The notes: a model not told the origin generated them from the sequence alone. Shown: positions 1 to 8,654, counted from the stretch's first letter. The stretch: 64,000 bases of DNA from Deinococcus sp. (GCF_018260405.1 NZ_JAGLBG010000004.1:13256-77255), one strand, 5' to 3'. A program made the numbers and translations.

Positions 1-161
1 TCCTTGGCCCATTTCAGCAAGTCCGCCAGCTTGGCCGCGCCGTCCAGCAGGCTGTATTGCGTGTGCTGGTGCAGGTGGGCAAAGCGTTTGGGCTTGCAGC
101 AAGAGCCGTCGGGCAGGTGGATGTGGGGCTGAACAGGTAAAACGTCGCCGGGCAGAGTCAC
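1..161 (-). CDS. dnaE: DNA polymerase III alpha subunit, N-terminal fragment (partial)
   Basis: Only the first 53 codons are in the window; the gene runs off the left edge. The segment FAHLHQHTQYSLLDGAAKL is the signature start of the PHP domain at the N-terminus of the replicative polymerase alpha subunit (HxHxxYSLLDG). The start is taken as GTG at 161 because a TAGACT box lies six bases upstream with no ribosome binding site, the leaderless arrangement common in this window. About 20 residues precede the PHP motif. The protein would be the catalytic subunit of the replication holoenzyme. Identification rests on a short but very characteristic motif. Confidence 0.85.
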   Translation of the reverse strand, partial: MTLPGDVLPVQPHIHLPDGSCCKPKRFAHLHQHTQYSLLDGAAKLADLLKWAK

Positions 162-240
162 TTTAGAAGTCTAGAGCGGGGCAGGATTCTGGACAGTGGC
201 CGCCGCCGCTTGACAGCTAATTATTCCGTCTCAGACAGGA

Positions 241-1194
241 TTACTCGAAAAAGTCCTCATCGATTTCCAGCAGGGTCAGTGTCTGCTTGGGCTGTACCCC
301 GACGCCGTAGCTCAGCATCAGCGTGGTCAGTTGCACACCGTCCACCAACACGACGCGGTCTTGCGCTTCACCCTCGGCGTAGGCTTTGGCATCCGGTGTA
401 TAGCGCGAAGTAGTGATAAATACCCCTCTGGTCGCCCGCTTGCCGTGCAGCGCCCCCACGAAACCCTGCACCTCTGGGCGGCCCACCGACTTCCCTTCGC
501 CGTACCGCTTGGCCTGGATGTAGATGTTCTGCACGCCCAGCGGGTCAAGTTTAATGATGCCGTCTATGCCGCCGTCGCTGCTACGCCCGGTGTGGCTTTT
601 GCTGAGCAGCGTCGCCAGTTCGCGCTCGTCTTTACCGCCGTAGCCCATCGCCCACAGTACCCGAATCACCGCCCGCTCAAAAAACGCCGGGGAGCCTTCG
701 CGCAGGCGGCGCAGCAGTTCTACGGCGAGGTCATCATTCAGCTTGTCTACTGCGGTAATGGCGGCGTTTTCGGGGTCTTGTTCTTCAGTCTGCGGGAGAA
801 CCGTAACGACCTGCGACGCATCTCCCCGCGCACTCTGGCGCTGCCTACGCTCCGCCAGATATTTCTGCCAGCGGGGTTGTGTTTCAAAAACAGTCTCAGT
901 CAGCGTGGTGCTCACCATCGGCAAAATCTGCCGTCCCGTTTCCGAAATCTGGTAAACGCCTCGCTGAGGCTTGACCAGAAAACCAGCGCGGTACAGGTTG
1001 CTACACGCCCAGGTGATCCGGTGGCGTACTTTCGGTTCACCACTGGGGATTCTCTCGGCCAATGCTTCGGGCGAAAGCTGCGCCAGTTCGGTCACGGCGT
1101 CTTTAATCTGGTTGACTTGCCGCGCCACACCATCTCCCATAAATTTCAGCGTAAGGGCGTTAAATTCGTCAAAGCTGGGCATCGTGTTACGCAT
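241..1194 (-). CDS. mrr: Mrr-family restriction endonuclease
   Basis: 317 aa. Residues about 1-95 form an Mrr N-terminal winged-helix region. Residues about 170-300 form an Mrr catalytic domain of the PD-(D/E)xK fold: the metal-binding block SSDGGIDGII is followed by YIQAKRY and then GRPEVQGFVGALHG and GVFITTS, all typical of E. coli Mrr. Family members cut modified (methylated) DNA, so this is probably a stand-alone type IV restriction enzyme; no methyltransferase is adjacent. The ATG at 1194 sits six bases after a TAGGCT box that overlaps the stop of the upstream gene, which suggests its own leaderless promoter. A charged linker (about 125-160) joins the two domains. Confidence 0.9.
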   Translation of the reverse strand: MRNTMPSFDEFNALTLKFMGDGVARQVNQIKDAVTELAQLSPEALAERIPSGEPKVRHRITWACSNLYRAGFLVKPQRGVYQISETGRQILPMVSTTLTETVFETQPRWQKYLAERRQRQSARGDASQVVTVLPQTEEQDPENAAITAVDKLNDDLAVELLRRLREGSPAFFERAVIRVLWAMGYGGKDERELATLLSKSHTGRSSDGGIDGIIKLDPLGVQNIYIQAKRYGEGKSVGRPEVQGFVGALHGKRATRGVFITTSRYTPDAKAYAEGEAQDRVVLVDGVQLTTLMLSYGVGVQPKQTLTLLEIDEDFFE

Positions 1195-1203
1195 AGCTTC
1201 AGC

Positions 1204-1800
1204 CTACTTCCGCCCCGCCCGCACCTGTCCCAGCGCCAGCCGCCGCGTGACCGCCCCCGCCAGCTTGACCCGCTCGGCCAGCGGCAGGCCAGTCACCACC
1301 ACCGCCACCGGCTGCCGAGCGGCGCCGAGGGTCTGCGCGGGCGTGTCGGGGCCGATTTCCACCATGCTGGACACCATCTGAGTGGGCGTTTCGCTAAGCA
1401 AAATGGTCACTTCCTCGCGCCGCTCGAACATGCCGCTGAAGGCCCGGAACTGGCGTGCAATGGGCAGGGCCACCAGCGCAGCAGTCAGCGCCAGCCCTAG
1501 CAGCAGCGTCAGCCAGAACGGGGTGCGCAACAGGCTAAGGGCCACCAGCACTACAAAAGAAGCGGCAATCACCATCCAGGGTTTCAGCGGGCCGTAGGCG
1601 TTTCTGGCGGCGCTTTGCACCGCTTCCATCTCGGCGGGGGTGGGCTGGTTGGTCGGGCCGCCGGGCATCACGCCCTGCACTTTTACACCCTGCGCTTTCA
1701 GTCCGTACAGCTCCACACCGTCGGTCCAGACTTTACCCGCCGGGCCGCTGTAAAGCAGTTTGCTGGGAGCCGGAGCGGGGGCCATCGGGGTGCTGGTCAT
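1204..1800 (-). CDS. Small membrane protein of unknown function
   Basis: 198 aa, family not recognised. A soluble N-terminal part of about 75 residues, rich in Pro and Gly, is followed by two closely spaced hydrophobic segments (about 78-95 and 98-115) and a basic C-terminal region of about 80 residues. The topology suggests a membrane hairpin with both ends on one side. The ATG at 1800 lies six bases after TATGAT, so the mRNA is probably leaderless. It ends nine bases before the Mrr gene starts on the same strand, but the presence of a separate promoter for that gene gives little reason to link their functions. Confidence 0.7.
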   Translation of the reverse strand: MTSTPMAPAPAPSKLLYSGPAGKVWTDGVELYGLKAQGVKVQGVMPGGPTNQPTPAEMEAVQSAARNAYGPLKPWMVIAASFVVLVALSLLRTPFWLTLLLGLALTAALVALPIARQFRAFSGMFERREEVTILLSETPTQMVSSMVEIGPDTPAQTLGAARQPVAVVVTGLPLAERVKLAGAVTRRLALGQVRAGRK

Positions 1801-1838
1801 GTGCCAATCATAGAAGCTAGCCAGAAAACATGGCTGTA

Positions 1839-1927
1839 ATACGGATTCCGCGAAACCCGTATGATGTTCCTACTCGCATCCGCTCGGATTGATTCAGAAC
1901 TGCACCGAATCAATCGGAATCCGTATA
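1839..1927. repeat. Intergenic palindromic repeat, family R1 copy a
   Basis: Begins ATACGGATTCCGCG and ends CGGAATCCGTATA, so its ends are inverted repeats. The stretch from about 1856 (cccgtatg) to 1927 closely matches 36254-36323. A shorter related element with perfect 13-base ends lies at 19742-19812. The elements sit between genes and contain no ORF. They resemble the small noncoding repeats or MITEs reported in Deinococcus genomes, but the family is not identified here. Confidence 0.75.
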
Positions 1928-2014
1928 ATAAGGATTGCGCTACATTCTGCCCGCAGTCGGGGGGCGGTTAGACCCCTTCCTGGGTGCCGTTTTGCCAGCA
2001 GTCGGCAGTCCGTA
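1928..2014. repeat. Intergenic repeat ending in the GCAGTCCGTA tail, family R2 fragment
   Basis: This segment abuts repeat R1a and finishes with ggcagtccgtac, the tail shared by R2 elements at 15.2, 30.9, 36.5, 43.8, 48.2 and 58.4 kb. Its interior is divergent. Its last bases run into the stop codon of the neighbouring epimerase gene. Confidence 0.5.
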
Positions 2015-2926
2015 CTACCAGTTGCCTTCCAGCGTGACCCGCGCCGTTCCCGCCAGGCTCTGGCCCGGTTGCAGGGTTCGCATATCTACCCCGCCCACCC
2101 CCCGCGCCGCCAGATTGAAGGCGTCGGTGGCGTGCGTCACGGGTTCCAGCGCCAGTGAGCCGTCTGGGGCTGTAAACACGATCAGGTGAGAGTACACGTT
2201 ATCAGCGGTGATGGTCAGCGCCCGGCTGCCCCAGTCAAGTCGCGCGGTGCCGTCCCAGGCGGTGTAGCCCCGGTCTATGGTGCGCTCACCGACGGCGTGG
2301 GGCGTGCGGTAGTCCTCCTCGGGGCGCAGCGGGCGCGGGCCAGCCGTGGGCAGCATCCGCTCGTCGGTGTCGTAGGCCAGGCCAGCGCCGAAGCTAAGTA
2401 GTGGATCGAGCTTTTTACCATCCGGGCCATCCTGTTTGCGGTGGTAGTACGGGTGCAGGCCCAGCCCGGCAGGCATTTCACTGCTGTCCACGTTGGTCAG
2501 CGTGACGGTGGTATCGAAATGCGGCCCGCTCAGACGGTATTCGATCAGGGCGGTAAACGCCCAGGGCCAGTTGATGTCGGCAAAGTCCTGGCTGTTGAAG
2601 CTGCACACCAGCACGCCGTCGCCCTTGGGCCTGACCTGCCAGGGGCGGTTGCGGACGTCACCGTGCTGCGCGAGACCGTCTTTGGTGTTGACCCGGAGCT
2701 GAATCTCGCGGCCCTGAAACGTAAAATGCGCGTCGCGGATGCGGTTGCTGTACGGCAGCAGCGAAAAGCTGGCGCACTGGCTGCTGGTCTGTACGTTCGC
2801 CAGGTCTACCGGGCGCATGACCGGGCGGCCCGAGGCGGCTTTCAGGTTCAGGATGCTGGCTCCTAGATCGGGCAGGACGTCCAGAGTGTAAAACTCGTTG
2901 CTGAGGCGCTCGATCCGGTGCGTCAT
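2015..2926 (-). CDS. Aldose 1-epimerase family protein (mutarotase-like)
   Basis: 303 aa with the galactose mutarotase-like beta-sandwich pattern: N-terminal GASILNLKAASG, the substrate-site segment LLPYSNRIRDAHFTFQG (Asn-Arg), a histidine at LAQHGDVRNRPW and a second at GLGLHPYYHR. These correspond to the Arg and two His residues that bind and protonate sugar in the family. It would interconvert alpha and beta anomers of an aldose in the cytoplasm; the natural substrate cannot be read from sequence. The start overlaps the end of rlmB by four bases (ATGA), so it is translationally coupled to it. Length is slightly under that of E. coli GalM. Confidence 0.88.
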   Translation of the reverse strand: MTHRIERLSNEFYTLDVLPDLGASILNLKAASGRPVMRPVDLANVQTSSQCASFSLLPYSNRIRDAHFTFQGREIQLRVNTKDGLAQHGDVRNRPWQVRPKGDGVLVCSFNSQDFADINWPWAFTALIEYRLSGPHFDTTVTLTNVDSSEMPAGLGLHPYYHRKQDGPDGKKLDPLLSFGAGLAYDTDERMLPTAGPRPLRPEEDYRTPHAVGERTIDRGYTAWDGTARLDWGSRALTITADNVYSHLIVFTAPDGSLALEPVTHATDAFNLAARGVGGVDMRTLQPGQSLAGTARVTLEGNW

Positions 2927-3669
2927 GGCTTGCCTCCTACAGCGGCGGGGCGATCAGCGGCAGGGCGATTGCGGGTCGCCTCATACAGCAAAATCCCGGC
3001 GGCCACCGAGGCGTTCAGGCTCTGTACCTGCCCGCGCGTCGGAATTTTCACCAGGGCGTCACACTTTTCGCGCACCAGCCGCCGCAGGCCCTCGCCTTCC
3101 GCGCCGATCACCAGCGCCAGCTTGCCAGAAAAATCGGTTTTGGCTGCGTCCTGGGCCGCCTCGCCCGCCGCGCCATACACCCAGACGTTTTCCTGCTTGA
3201 GCTGGTCGATCAGCCGGGGTAGGTTCTTGGTCTGGGCCACCGGCAGATAACTGGTCGCGCCCGCCGCCGTCTTGGCGACCACCGGCGAAAGCGGAGCGCT
3301 GCGGCGTTCCTCGACGACCACGCCGTGCGCCCCAAGCACCTCGGCGCTGCGGATAATAGCCCCAAAGTTGCGCGGGTCGGTAATGCCGTCGAGCAGCACG
3401 ATCAACAGGTCCTCGTGCCTTTCCTCGGCACGGTCCAGAATGTCATCCACACTGGCCCAGGCGAGGTCCTCGACTTCGGCCACAATGCCCTGGTGCGCGG
3501 TGGTGCCGACCAGTTGGTCCATTTCGATGCGCGAGGTCCAGCGCACCAGAACGTCGAGTTCCTTGACCTCACGCACAAAGGCTTCCTCGACCCCTTTGGC
3601 AAGCAGCACTTCACTGACGCGCCCCTCACGCAGGGCTTCGAGTACGGGATTCCGGCCATAGAGCAACAT
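2923..3669 (-). CDS. rlmB: 23S rRNA 2'-O-ribose methyltransferase, TrmH/RlmB type
   Basis: 248 aa SPOUT methyltransferase. An N-terminal substrate-binding domain (LYGRNPVLEALREG) precedes the knot domain, whose three motifs are visible: LLDGITDPRNFGAIIRSAE (motif 1), LVIGAEGEGLRRLVRE (motif 2) and VKIPTRGQVQSLNASVAAGILLYE in part (motif 3). RlmB methylates G2251 in the 23S P-loop in E. coli; TrmH-like paralogues exist, so the exact target is inferred. A TAGACT box six bases before the ATG suggests a leaderless transcript. It is the first gene of a two-gene unit with the aldose epimerase. Confidence 0.9.
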   Translation of the reverse strand: MLLYGRNPVLEALREGRVSEVLLAKGVEEAFVREVKELDVLVRWTSRIEMDQLVGTTAHQGIVAEVEDLAWASVDDILDRAEERHEDLLIVLLDGITDPRNFGAIIRSAEVLGAHGVVVEERRSAPLSPVVAKTAAGATSYLPVAQTKNLPRLIDQLKQENVWVYGAAGEAAQDAAKTDFSGKLALVIGAEGEGLRRLVREKCDALVKIPTRGQVQSLNASVAAGILLYEATRNRPAADRPAAVGGKP

Positions 3670-3738
3670 AAGAGCAGTCTAGGTCAAGCCACCGGAAGAG
3701 AGAACTTCTGGCGGCCACTTCCCGCCCGCTGAAACTCC

Positions 3739-3992
3739 AATAGACCTTTTGCAACAGTCGCCCGGTTACTTCACTTAGAGCATTTTGCAAAAAGATGGTG
3801 CTCTTTTGACCATCTTTTTGCCGAGTGGAACGAGTGAAAAAGAAAGAGCAGGACGTAGAATGAAGGGGGCGGCAATGTTTTTCCGACGTGCCCATCATTC
3901 GGAGAACGGCTCTAGGTTTGCTCCTGCTTGCCCTGCTCGGCGAAAGCGGGGATTCCGGGCGGCCCGGCCCCCACTGTCGCAAAAGGTCTATT
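3739..3992. mobile_element. MITE-like element R3 with 14-base perfect terminal inverted repeats
   Basis: A 254-base noncoding element begins AATAGACCTTTTGC and ends GCAAAAGGTCTATT, exact inverse complements. It lies between rlmB and the PAS/GGDEF/EAL gene. Part of it (ends plus a GC-rich block with GGGCGGCCC) recurs at 36366-36465 and 11518-11573. A second repeat (R4, 3775-3914) is inserted inside it. No ORF is present and no obvious target-site duplication was seen. Mobility by a transposase encoded elsewhere is inferred from the terminal repeats. Confidence 0.75.
3775..3914. repeat. Nested repeat R4 copy a, bounded by TTAGAGC and GCTCTA
   Basis: About 140 bases with short inverted ends (TTAGAGC / GCTCTA). 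It contains an internal palindrome built on aaaaagatggtgctc / gaccatctttttgcc. It is nearly identical, in opposite orientation, to 48195-48335. Because that second copy lacks the R3 ends, this module appears to have moved independently and landed inside R3. Confidence 0.75.
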
Positions 3993-4003
3993 CCGTCTGG
4001 AGT

Positions 4004-6640
4004 TTATTTGCCTTTCTCCGGCAGCACACGGCTTTTTAGCCAGACCGCCAGATCGTCCACGGCCAGCGGCGGCGTGATCGCGTAGCCCTGAGCGGCGTCG
4101 CAGCCCAGATCGCGCAGCACGTCGAGCTGGGCATAGGTTTCTACCCCCACCGCCGTGACCGTCAGGCCCAGGCTATGCGCCAGACTGATGGTTCCCTGCA
4201 CCAGCTTCAGCGATTTCTCGTCGCCGGGAAGGCGGGTGGTCAGCGTCGGGTGCAGTTTCAGGCCGCTGAGGGGAAACCGGGTCAGGGCGCTCAGGCTGCT
4301 GTTGCCATCGCCAAAATCGTCCACGATCAGGCGGCTGCCCTTCGAGCGCAGGCTTTCGAGCACTTCCAGGGTTTCGCTGCTGTGGTCGAGCAGACTGCCC
4401 GCGCTGACCTCAACGTCCAGAGCATTTTGCTTGCTCATCAGCGGCAGCAGGCGCTGGGCGGCTCCGGGGCGGCGCAGTTCTTCGAGGCTCAGGTTGACGC
4501 TGGTGCGCCAGTCGCTCTGGCCCGTCGCCTCGCGGATCAGGGCGCGCCCCCGGCCCGCTTCGTGCAGCACCCACTCGCCGACTTCGGTAATCAGGTTGCT
4601 GCGGCTTGCCAGCGGAATAAACCGCGCTGGAGAGATGTTGCCTAGTCTGGGGTGCGTCCAGCGCAGCAGCGCCTCCGCGCCGATGGTCCAACCATCTTTC
4701 AGGCTCACAGAAGGCTGGTACATCAGGGTGAACTGCCCGGCAGACACGGCCTGTTGCAGGTCGGCTTCCAGCTCGAAAGTCTCGGCTTCCTGATCGCGCA
4801 GACCCGAATTAAAATGCTGCACCTGCCCCCGGCCCTGGCGTTTGGCATATTGCAGCGCCATATCAGCGTCGGCCAGACCCTGCTCGGGCAACTGCAACGG
4901 CACATCCGCCGTGCCCAGCGTAAACGTCACCGGCACCAGCCTGCGCCCAGCCCGTAGCGGATCGCCTAAGGCGGCCCGGAGCAGCTGCCCCCCGACCTCC
5001 GCCGCCAGTTCTGGCAGGTAAATGGCAAAAGCGTCGTCGGCCAGCCGGGCCGTGCGGCCCCCGTGTTCGGCAGCCAGATCATTGAGCCGCGCCGCGACTT
5101 GAATCAGCAGCAGATCGCCCGCCGTGCGCCCGAGCGCCGCGTTCAGCGCCCCGAAACCGTCAATATCCAGGCAAGCCACCATGCCTGAAGCGCTGCCCTC
5201 ACAGTTGAGCTCGGTCAGCAGGGTTCGCAGCCCGGCGCGGTTGAGCAGCCCCGTCAGGGGGTCATGCACGGCGTCGTGCCGCAGCTTGGCCTGGGCGCGG
5301 CGCAGGGCCGTCAGGTCGTTGAGCGTCAACAAGATGCCGGGTTTTTTGCCGCTCTGGGCCTCCACACTGGTCAGGCGAACTTCCATATGGCGGGTCACGC
5401 CCCCGGGCAGGCCGATCAGCACTTCACGGGTTTTGGGAAGGGTCAGGTCCTTGAATTCGGGAAGGGGCAGCGGCGCACCCTCCGGGGTATAGACCCGCAC
5501 CCCCATCTGCCCGGCCACACGCGAAAGGCTTAGACCGGTCAGCTGCGCGGCGTCAAGTTCGAGGAGCGCAGCCGCCTGCTGACTGACCAGTTGGGTCCGG
5601 CCAGCGTGGTCTAGCATGAGACTAGCCGCGTCGCTCATAGACAGGGCCTGTGAGGCCAGTTGACGCTCGGCCTGGGCAGCGTTGACCACGGGGCCTTCCA
5701 GAATGATGCAGTCTGGTGCCGACGGATTGCGCCGGGCGGTCAGCGGCAACACGCAACCGCCCGCCAGGAGAATCTCGGCGCGGGCCGTCGTCGCCGCCTG
5801 CTCGACCAGTCCACGCAGGGCCGCCGCCGCCGTCTCGCCAAAGCAACTCCAGTCCCAGATCGGAATTCCGGTGGCCCCTTCAGGGTTCACGCCCGTGACA
5901 GTGCCCAGGCCACGGCTGAACTGCTGCACCTTACCAGCGGTATCCAGCAGCGCCAGAGCAACGTCGGTGTCGAGCAGGGCCGCCAGTTCGCCGAGGCGGA
6001 CATATTCGGGGCTGACATCCTGTGAGGTCCACAGCACTCCCGCCGCCGCGCCGCCGAAATAGGGTTTGGCCTCGCCGCGAATCCAGCGCCCGCCGATCTG
6101 CTCATCTCTCAGACGAACCTGCCGCCCCCCCGCCGCCGCCCCGAGCTGCGCGGCAAACGTAGAAGGCTCCGGAAAAACCTGTGAAAGAGGCTGCCCGATC
6201 ACGCCAGTTTCGGCCAGGCCGAACACCTCTAGGAAGCTGCGGCTTACCTGCCGGAAGCTGAGGTCTGCCGAGAGCCACGCGGTCGCCGCCGGAAGCTGGG
6301 TAATCAGCATGTCGACCTCGCGGTTGGCTCCCTCGGTACTGGCCGCCGAGAGCAGCAGCGTCAGCACATGCACCGCGCCGGGGGGCACCGGGGCATCTTC
6401 GGACCACAGCAGGCCCAGCAGCGCCCCGTCACGCGTGATCCAGGCCAGATCGCCGTGGCTGAGCCAGTCGTCCGGGGGCACCAGCTCCGTTCCATGTTCC
6501 TCGCTGAGCGGACCGTCACCGCGCACGTCGAACACACGCTGCCCCACAGAGGCCAGCAGCCTCGCGCCGGGGGCTTGAGTACGCAGCAGGTCACGCAGCG
6601 CAAGGTGAAGGGCGGGATCGGTAGCAGAAGATGCGGACAT
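4004..6640 (-). CDS. PAS/GGDEF/EAL signalling protein with degenerate catalytic motifs
   Basis: 878 aa and no membrane segment. About 100 N-terminal residues precede three PAS-like regions (roughly 105-200, 215-320 and 330-440), then a GGDEF domain (about 455-610) and an EAL domain (about 620-870). The cyclase signature that should read GGDEF is ADDAF, so diguanylate cyclase activity is unlikely. In the EAL domain the E of EALLR, the Asn of VNLS, the DDFG pair and the Gln of QGYA remain. However, AEGVE reads AVGVE and the KID motif reads KLH, so phosphodiesterase activity is also doubtful. It may act as a c-di-GMP receptor or sensor. The start uses GAGG about nine bases upstream. Confidence 0.85.
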   Translation of the reverse strand: MSASSATDPALHLALRDLLRTQAPGARLLASVGQRVFDVRGDGPLSEEHGTELVPPDDWLSHGDLAWITRDGALLGLLWSEDAPVPPGAVHVLTLLLSAASTEGANREVDMLITQLPAATAWLSADLSFRQVSRSFLEVFGLAETGVIGQPLSQVFPEPSTFAAQLGAAAGGRQVRLRDEQIGGRWIRGEAKPYFGGAAAGVLWTSQDVSPEYVRLGELAALLDTDVALALLDTAGKVQQFSRGLGTVTGVNPEGATGIPIWDWSCFGETAAAALRGLVEQAATTARAEILLAGGCVLPLTARRNPSAPDCIILEGPVVNAAQAERQLASQALSMSDAASLMLDHAGRTQLVSQQAAALLELDAAQLTGLSLSRVAGQMGVRVYTPEGAPLPLPEFKDLTLPKTREVLIGLPGGVTRHMEVRLTSVEAQSGKKPGILLTLNDLTALRRAQAKLRHDAVHDPLTGLLNRAGLRTLLTELNCEGSASGMVACLDIDGFGALNAALGRTAGDLLLIQVAARLNDLAAEHGGRTARLADDAFAIYLPELAAEVGGQLLRAALGDPLRAGRRLVPVTFTLGTADVPLQLPEQGLADADMALQYAKRQGRGQVQHFNSGLRDQEAETFELEADLQQAVSAGQFTLMYQPSVSLKDGWTIGAEALLRWTHPRLGNISPARFIPLASRSNLITEVGEWVLHEAGRGRALIREATGQSDWRTSVNLSLEELRRPGAAQRLLPLMSKQNALDVEVSAGSLLDHSSETLEVLESLRSKGSRLIVDDFGDGNSSLSALTRFPLSGLKLHPTLTTRLPGDEKSLKLVQGTISLAHSLGLTVTAVGVETYAQLDVLRDLGCDAAQGYAITPPLAVDDLAVWLKSRVLPEKGK

Positions 6641-7012
6641 AGGACGTAACCTCGGAGAAAAGAGAGGAGAAAAGAGAGCAGTGAGAACAAAATGTCAGAG
6701 ATCCGGTATGCAGGGAACATCCGGAGTTGGCCTCTAGCCTCTACCTTGCCACGACAAGTCTTACCGCCTTCATGCAAAATTGCCGTCCCGCTGGCCCTCC
6801 GGTCAGTTAACAAGTAGGCGGCGTGCAGCAAGGGCTATAGCTCTGCTGCGCCGGCTGATAGGCCTGGCCTACCCCCGGCCTTCCAGCAGATTTCCACCCC
6901 CGCCACCCCCCCAACCGGACGCGGGGCAGAGCTTTCGCTGGTACCAGGAACCCAGATTTTTCCTTACCCATATTTCAAGCTGGCCTAACCAACTCGCTCT
7001 ATGCTACGAGGC
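6641..7012. other. Divergent intergenic region between the EAL protein and CtpA genes
   Basis: 372 bases with no convincing gene. Near 6655-6685 is a purine-rich direct repeat (gagaaaagagaggagaaaag), the upstream leader of the EAL gene. Near 7000-7005 is the TATGCT box of the ctpA-type gene. Nothing else stands out; no hairpin or repeat family was recognised. Confidence 0.6.
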
Positions 7013-8329
7013 GTGAAACCTAACCGCGCCCTCCTTGTCACCGGCACCCTGGCCCTGACTGCCGCCGTCGCCTACGCGCAGATGGGCGGCTATACCAGCA
7101 GCAGCGTCGGGAACACCACCACCGGAAAAGCCCTGCTACAGGTGCTCAACGACCTCAACCGCTACTACCTGTACCCGGTCGACCAGGAAAAACTGCTGCG
7201 CGGCGCGATCAACGGCGCGGTGGGCAGCCTCGACGACCAGTTTACCTACTACACCGAACCGAGCAACAACGAAATTGACCAGCAGAACCTCAGCGGGCAG
7301 TTCTACGGCATCGGCATTCAGCTGATCTCGGCCAATGCCGACGGCACGGGCGGCAAAGTAGACAACGTGTTCAAAGGCGGCGCGGCGGCGGCGTCGGGCG
7401 TGCAGATCGGCGACGTGTTCGTCAAGGTCGGCGACAAGAACGTGGTCACGGCCAAACTCGACGACATCGTCAAGCAGGTGCGCGGCGAGAAGGGCACACC
7501 CGTGACGGTGACTTTTGCCCGCGACGGCAAACCCTACACCGTCAGGATGGAGCGCCAGCCCGTGAACATCGTCAGCGTCGAGGAAACAGTGCTGCCCGGC
7601 AATATCGGTTACATCGCTCTGAACACCTTCTACAACGACAAGGCCAGCGAACAGTTCCGCGCCGCCGTGGCCGACATGAAAAAGAAGAATGTCAAGGCCC
7701 TGATTCTGGACCTGCGCGACAATGGCGGCGGCCTGCTGAGTGCCGGGATCGACGTGGCCGACCAGTTCCTGCAATCCGGCCCCATCGTCAGCTTGCGTGA
7801 GCGCGGCGGCAAACCCCAGGTCTACGGCAAAGCCACCAGGCAGAGCAGCGACTACACCGGAAAACTGGTCGTGCTGGTCAACAAGAACAGCGCCAGCGCC
7901 AGCGAAGTGGTCAGCGGAGCGTTGCAGGACACCAAACGCGCCACCATCATCGGCGAGCAGACCTTCGGCAAGGGCGTGGCCCAGGTGCCGATCGAGTTAC
8001 CCGACGGCGGCAAGATCGCCATAGTCAACAGCGCGTGGATTACGCCGCTGGGCCGTGAGATTCATAAGAAGGGCATCACGCCCGACCTCGTGGTCAGGGA
8101 TACGCGCTACACCGTGCCGCTCAACTTTATCGGCAGCGGGGCCGAGCCCGGAACCAGACTGAACCTCACCGTCGAAGGCAAACCCGTAACCGTCACCGCC
8201 GACAAGGACGGCAAATTTACCTACACGGGCGAGATTAGGCGCCCCGTACACAGCACCACCCAGGGCGAGGCCGTGGTCAACGTGAACAACGACGCCATCT
8301 TGAAAAAGGCGCTGGAAACGCTGAATTAA
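7013..8329 (+). CDS. ctpA: C-terminal processing protease, S41 family, secreted or periplasmic
   Basis: About 438 aa. A hydrophobic N-terminal segment ending near AYAQ is a likely signal peptide. A PDZ domain follows (about 90-170), then the S41 core with LILDLRDNGGGLL, the catalytic serine block NKNSASASE and the catalytic lysine in GEQTFGKGVAQ. This is the Ser/Lys dyad of CtpA/Prc proteases, which trim C-termini of envelope proteins. GTG at 7013 is chosen because TATGCT (7000-7005) lies seven bases ahead, giving a leaderless start; the ATG at 7001 falls within that box. The C-terminal 90 residues follow the core without a recognised domain. A terminator follows at 8394. Confidence 0.9.
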   Translation: MKPNRALLVTGTLALTAAVAYAQMGGYTSSSVGNTTTGKALLQVLNDLNRYYLYPVDQEKLLRGAINGAVGSLDDQFTYYTEPSNNEIDQQNLSGQFYGIGIQLISANADGTGGKVDNVFKGGAAAASGVQIGDVFVKVGDKNVVTAKLDDIVKQVRGEKGTPVTVTFARDGKPYTVRMERQPVNIVSVEETVLPGNIGYIALNTFYNDKASEQFRAAVADMKKKNVKALILDLRDNGGGLLSAGIDVADQFLQSGPIVSLRERGGKPQVYGKATRQSSDYTGKLVVLVNKNSASASEVVSGALQDTKRATIIGEQTFGKGVAQVPIELPDGGKIAIVNSAWITPLGREIHKKGITPDLVVRDTRYTVPLNFIGSGAEPGTRLNLTVEGKPVTVTADKDGKFTYTGEIRRPVHSTTQGEAVVNVNNDAILKKALETLN

Positions 8330-8335
8330 ACTGGA

Positions 8336-8383
8336 CACTTTGAGTTAGAGCCACTTTGAGGTAGAGCCACTTTGAGGTAGAAC
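8336..8383. repeat. Three tandem 16-base repeats after the protease gene
   Basis: Three consecutive 16-base units starting CACTTTGAG, differing at one or two positions (ttagagc, gtagagc, gtagaac), fill the space between the protease stop codon and its terminator. Unknown function; could be a simple replication-slippage tract. Confidence 0.8.
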
Positions 8384-8393
8384 AGACCCGACG

Positions 8394-8431
8394 AAAGCCG
8401 CCCGCCTGAAAGCCAGTGGGCGGCTTTGTTG
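8394..8431 (+). terminator. Rho-independent terminator of the ctpA-type gene
   Basis: AAAGCCGCCCGC pairs with GTGGGCGGCTTT across an 11-base loop, followed by a weak T-rich stretch (gttgtg). The AAA/TTT arms could let it work in both directions. Confidence 0.75.
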
Positions 8432-8654
8432 TGCGCTTATACGAAGTTGATCCGCCAGTTATACAGACTGCCGCACCATTGCGCCACAGTCGGGAGTGCT
8501 GGCGCCTCATAGCCCCGAGCGGACCCGTAATAAGAGCAGTTGTCGGGGCAAAACGCTACGCACAAGGGTCAGGGTAAGGCGGGATCATGGGGGGCAGTGT
8601 GCCGGGCAGGGTATCACGCGTGCCTTTCCAGGCTGACAGGACTACCATAAGGCC

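Noticed and set aside
331..1500. Plus-strand open frame of 389 codons opposite the Mrr and membrane-protein genes
   Set aside because: It is antisense to two well-supported genes, has no start signal and no recognisable domain; long antisense frames are common at high G+C.
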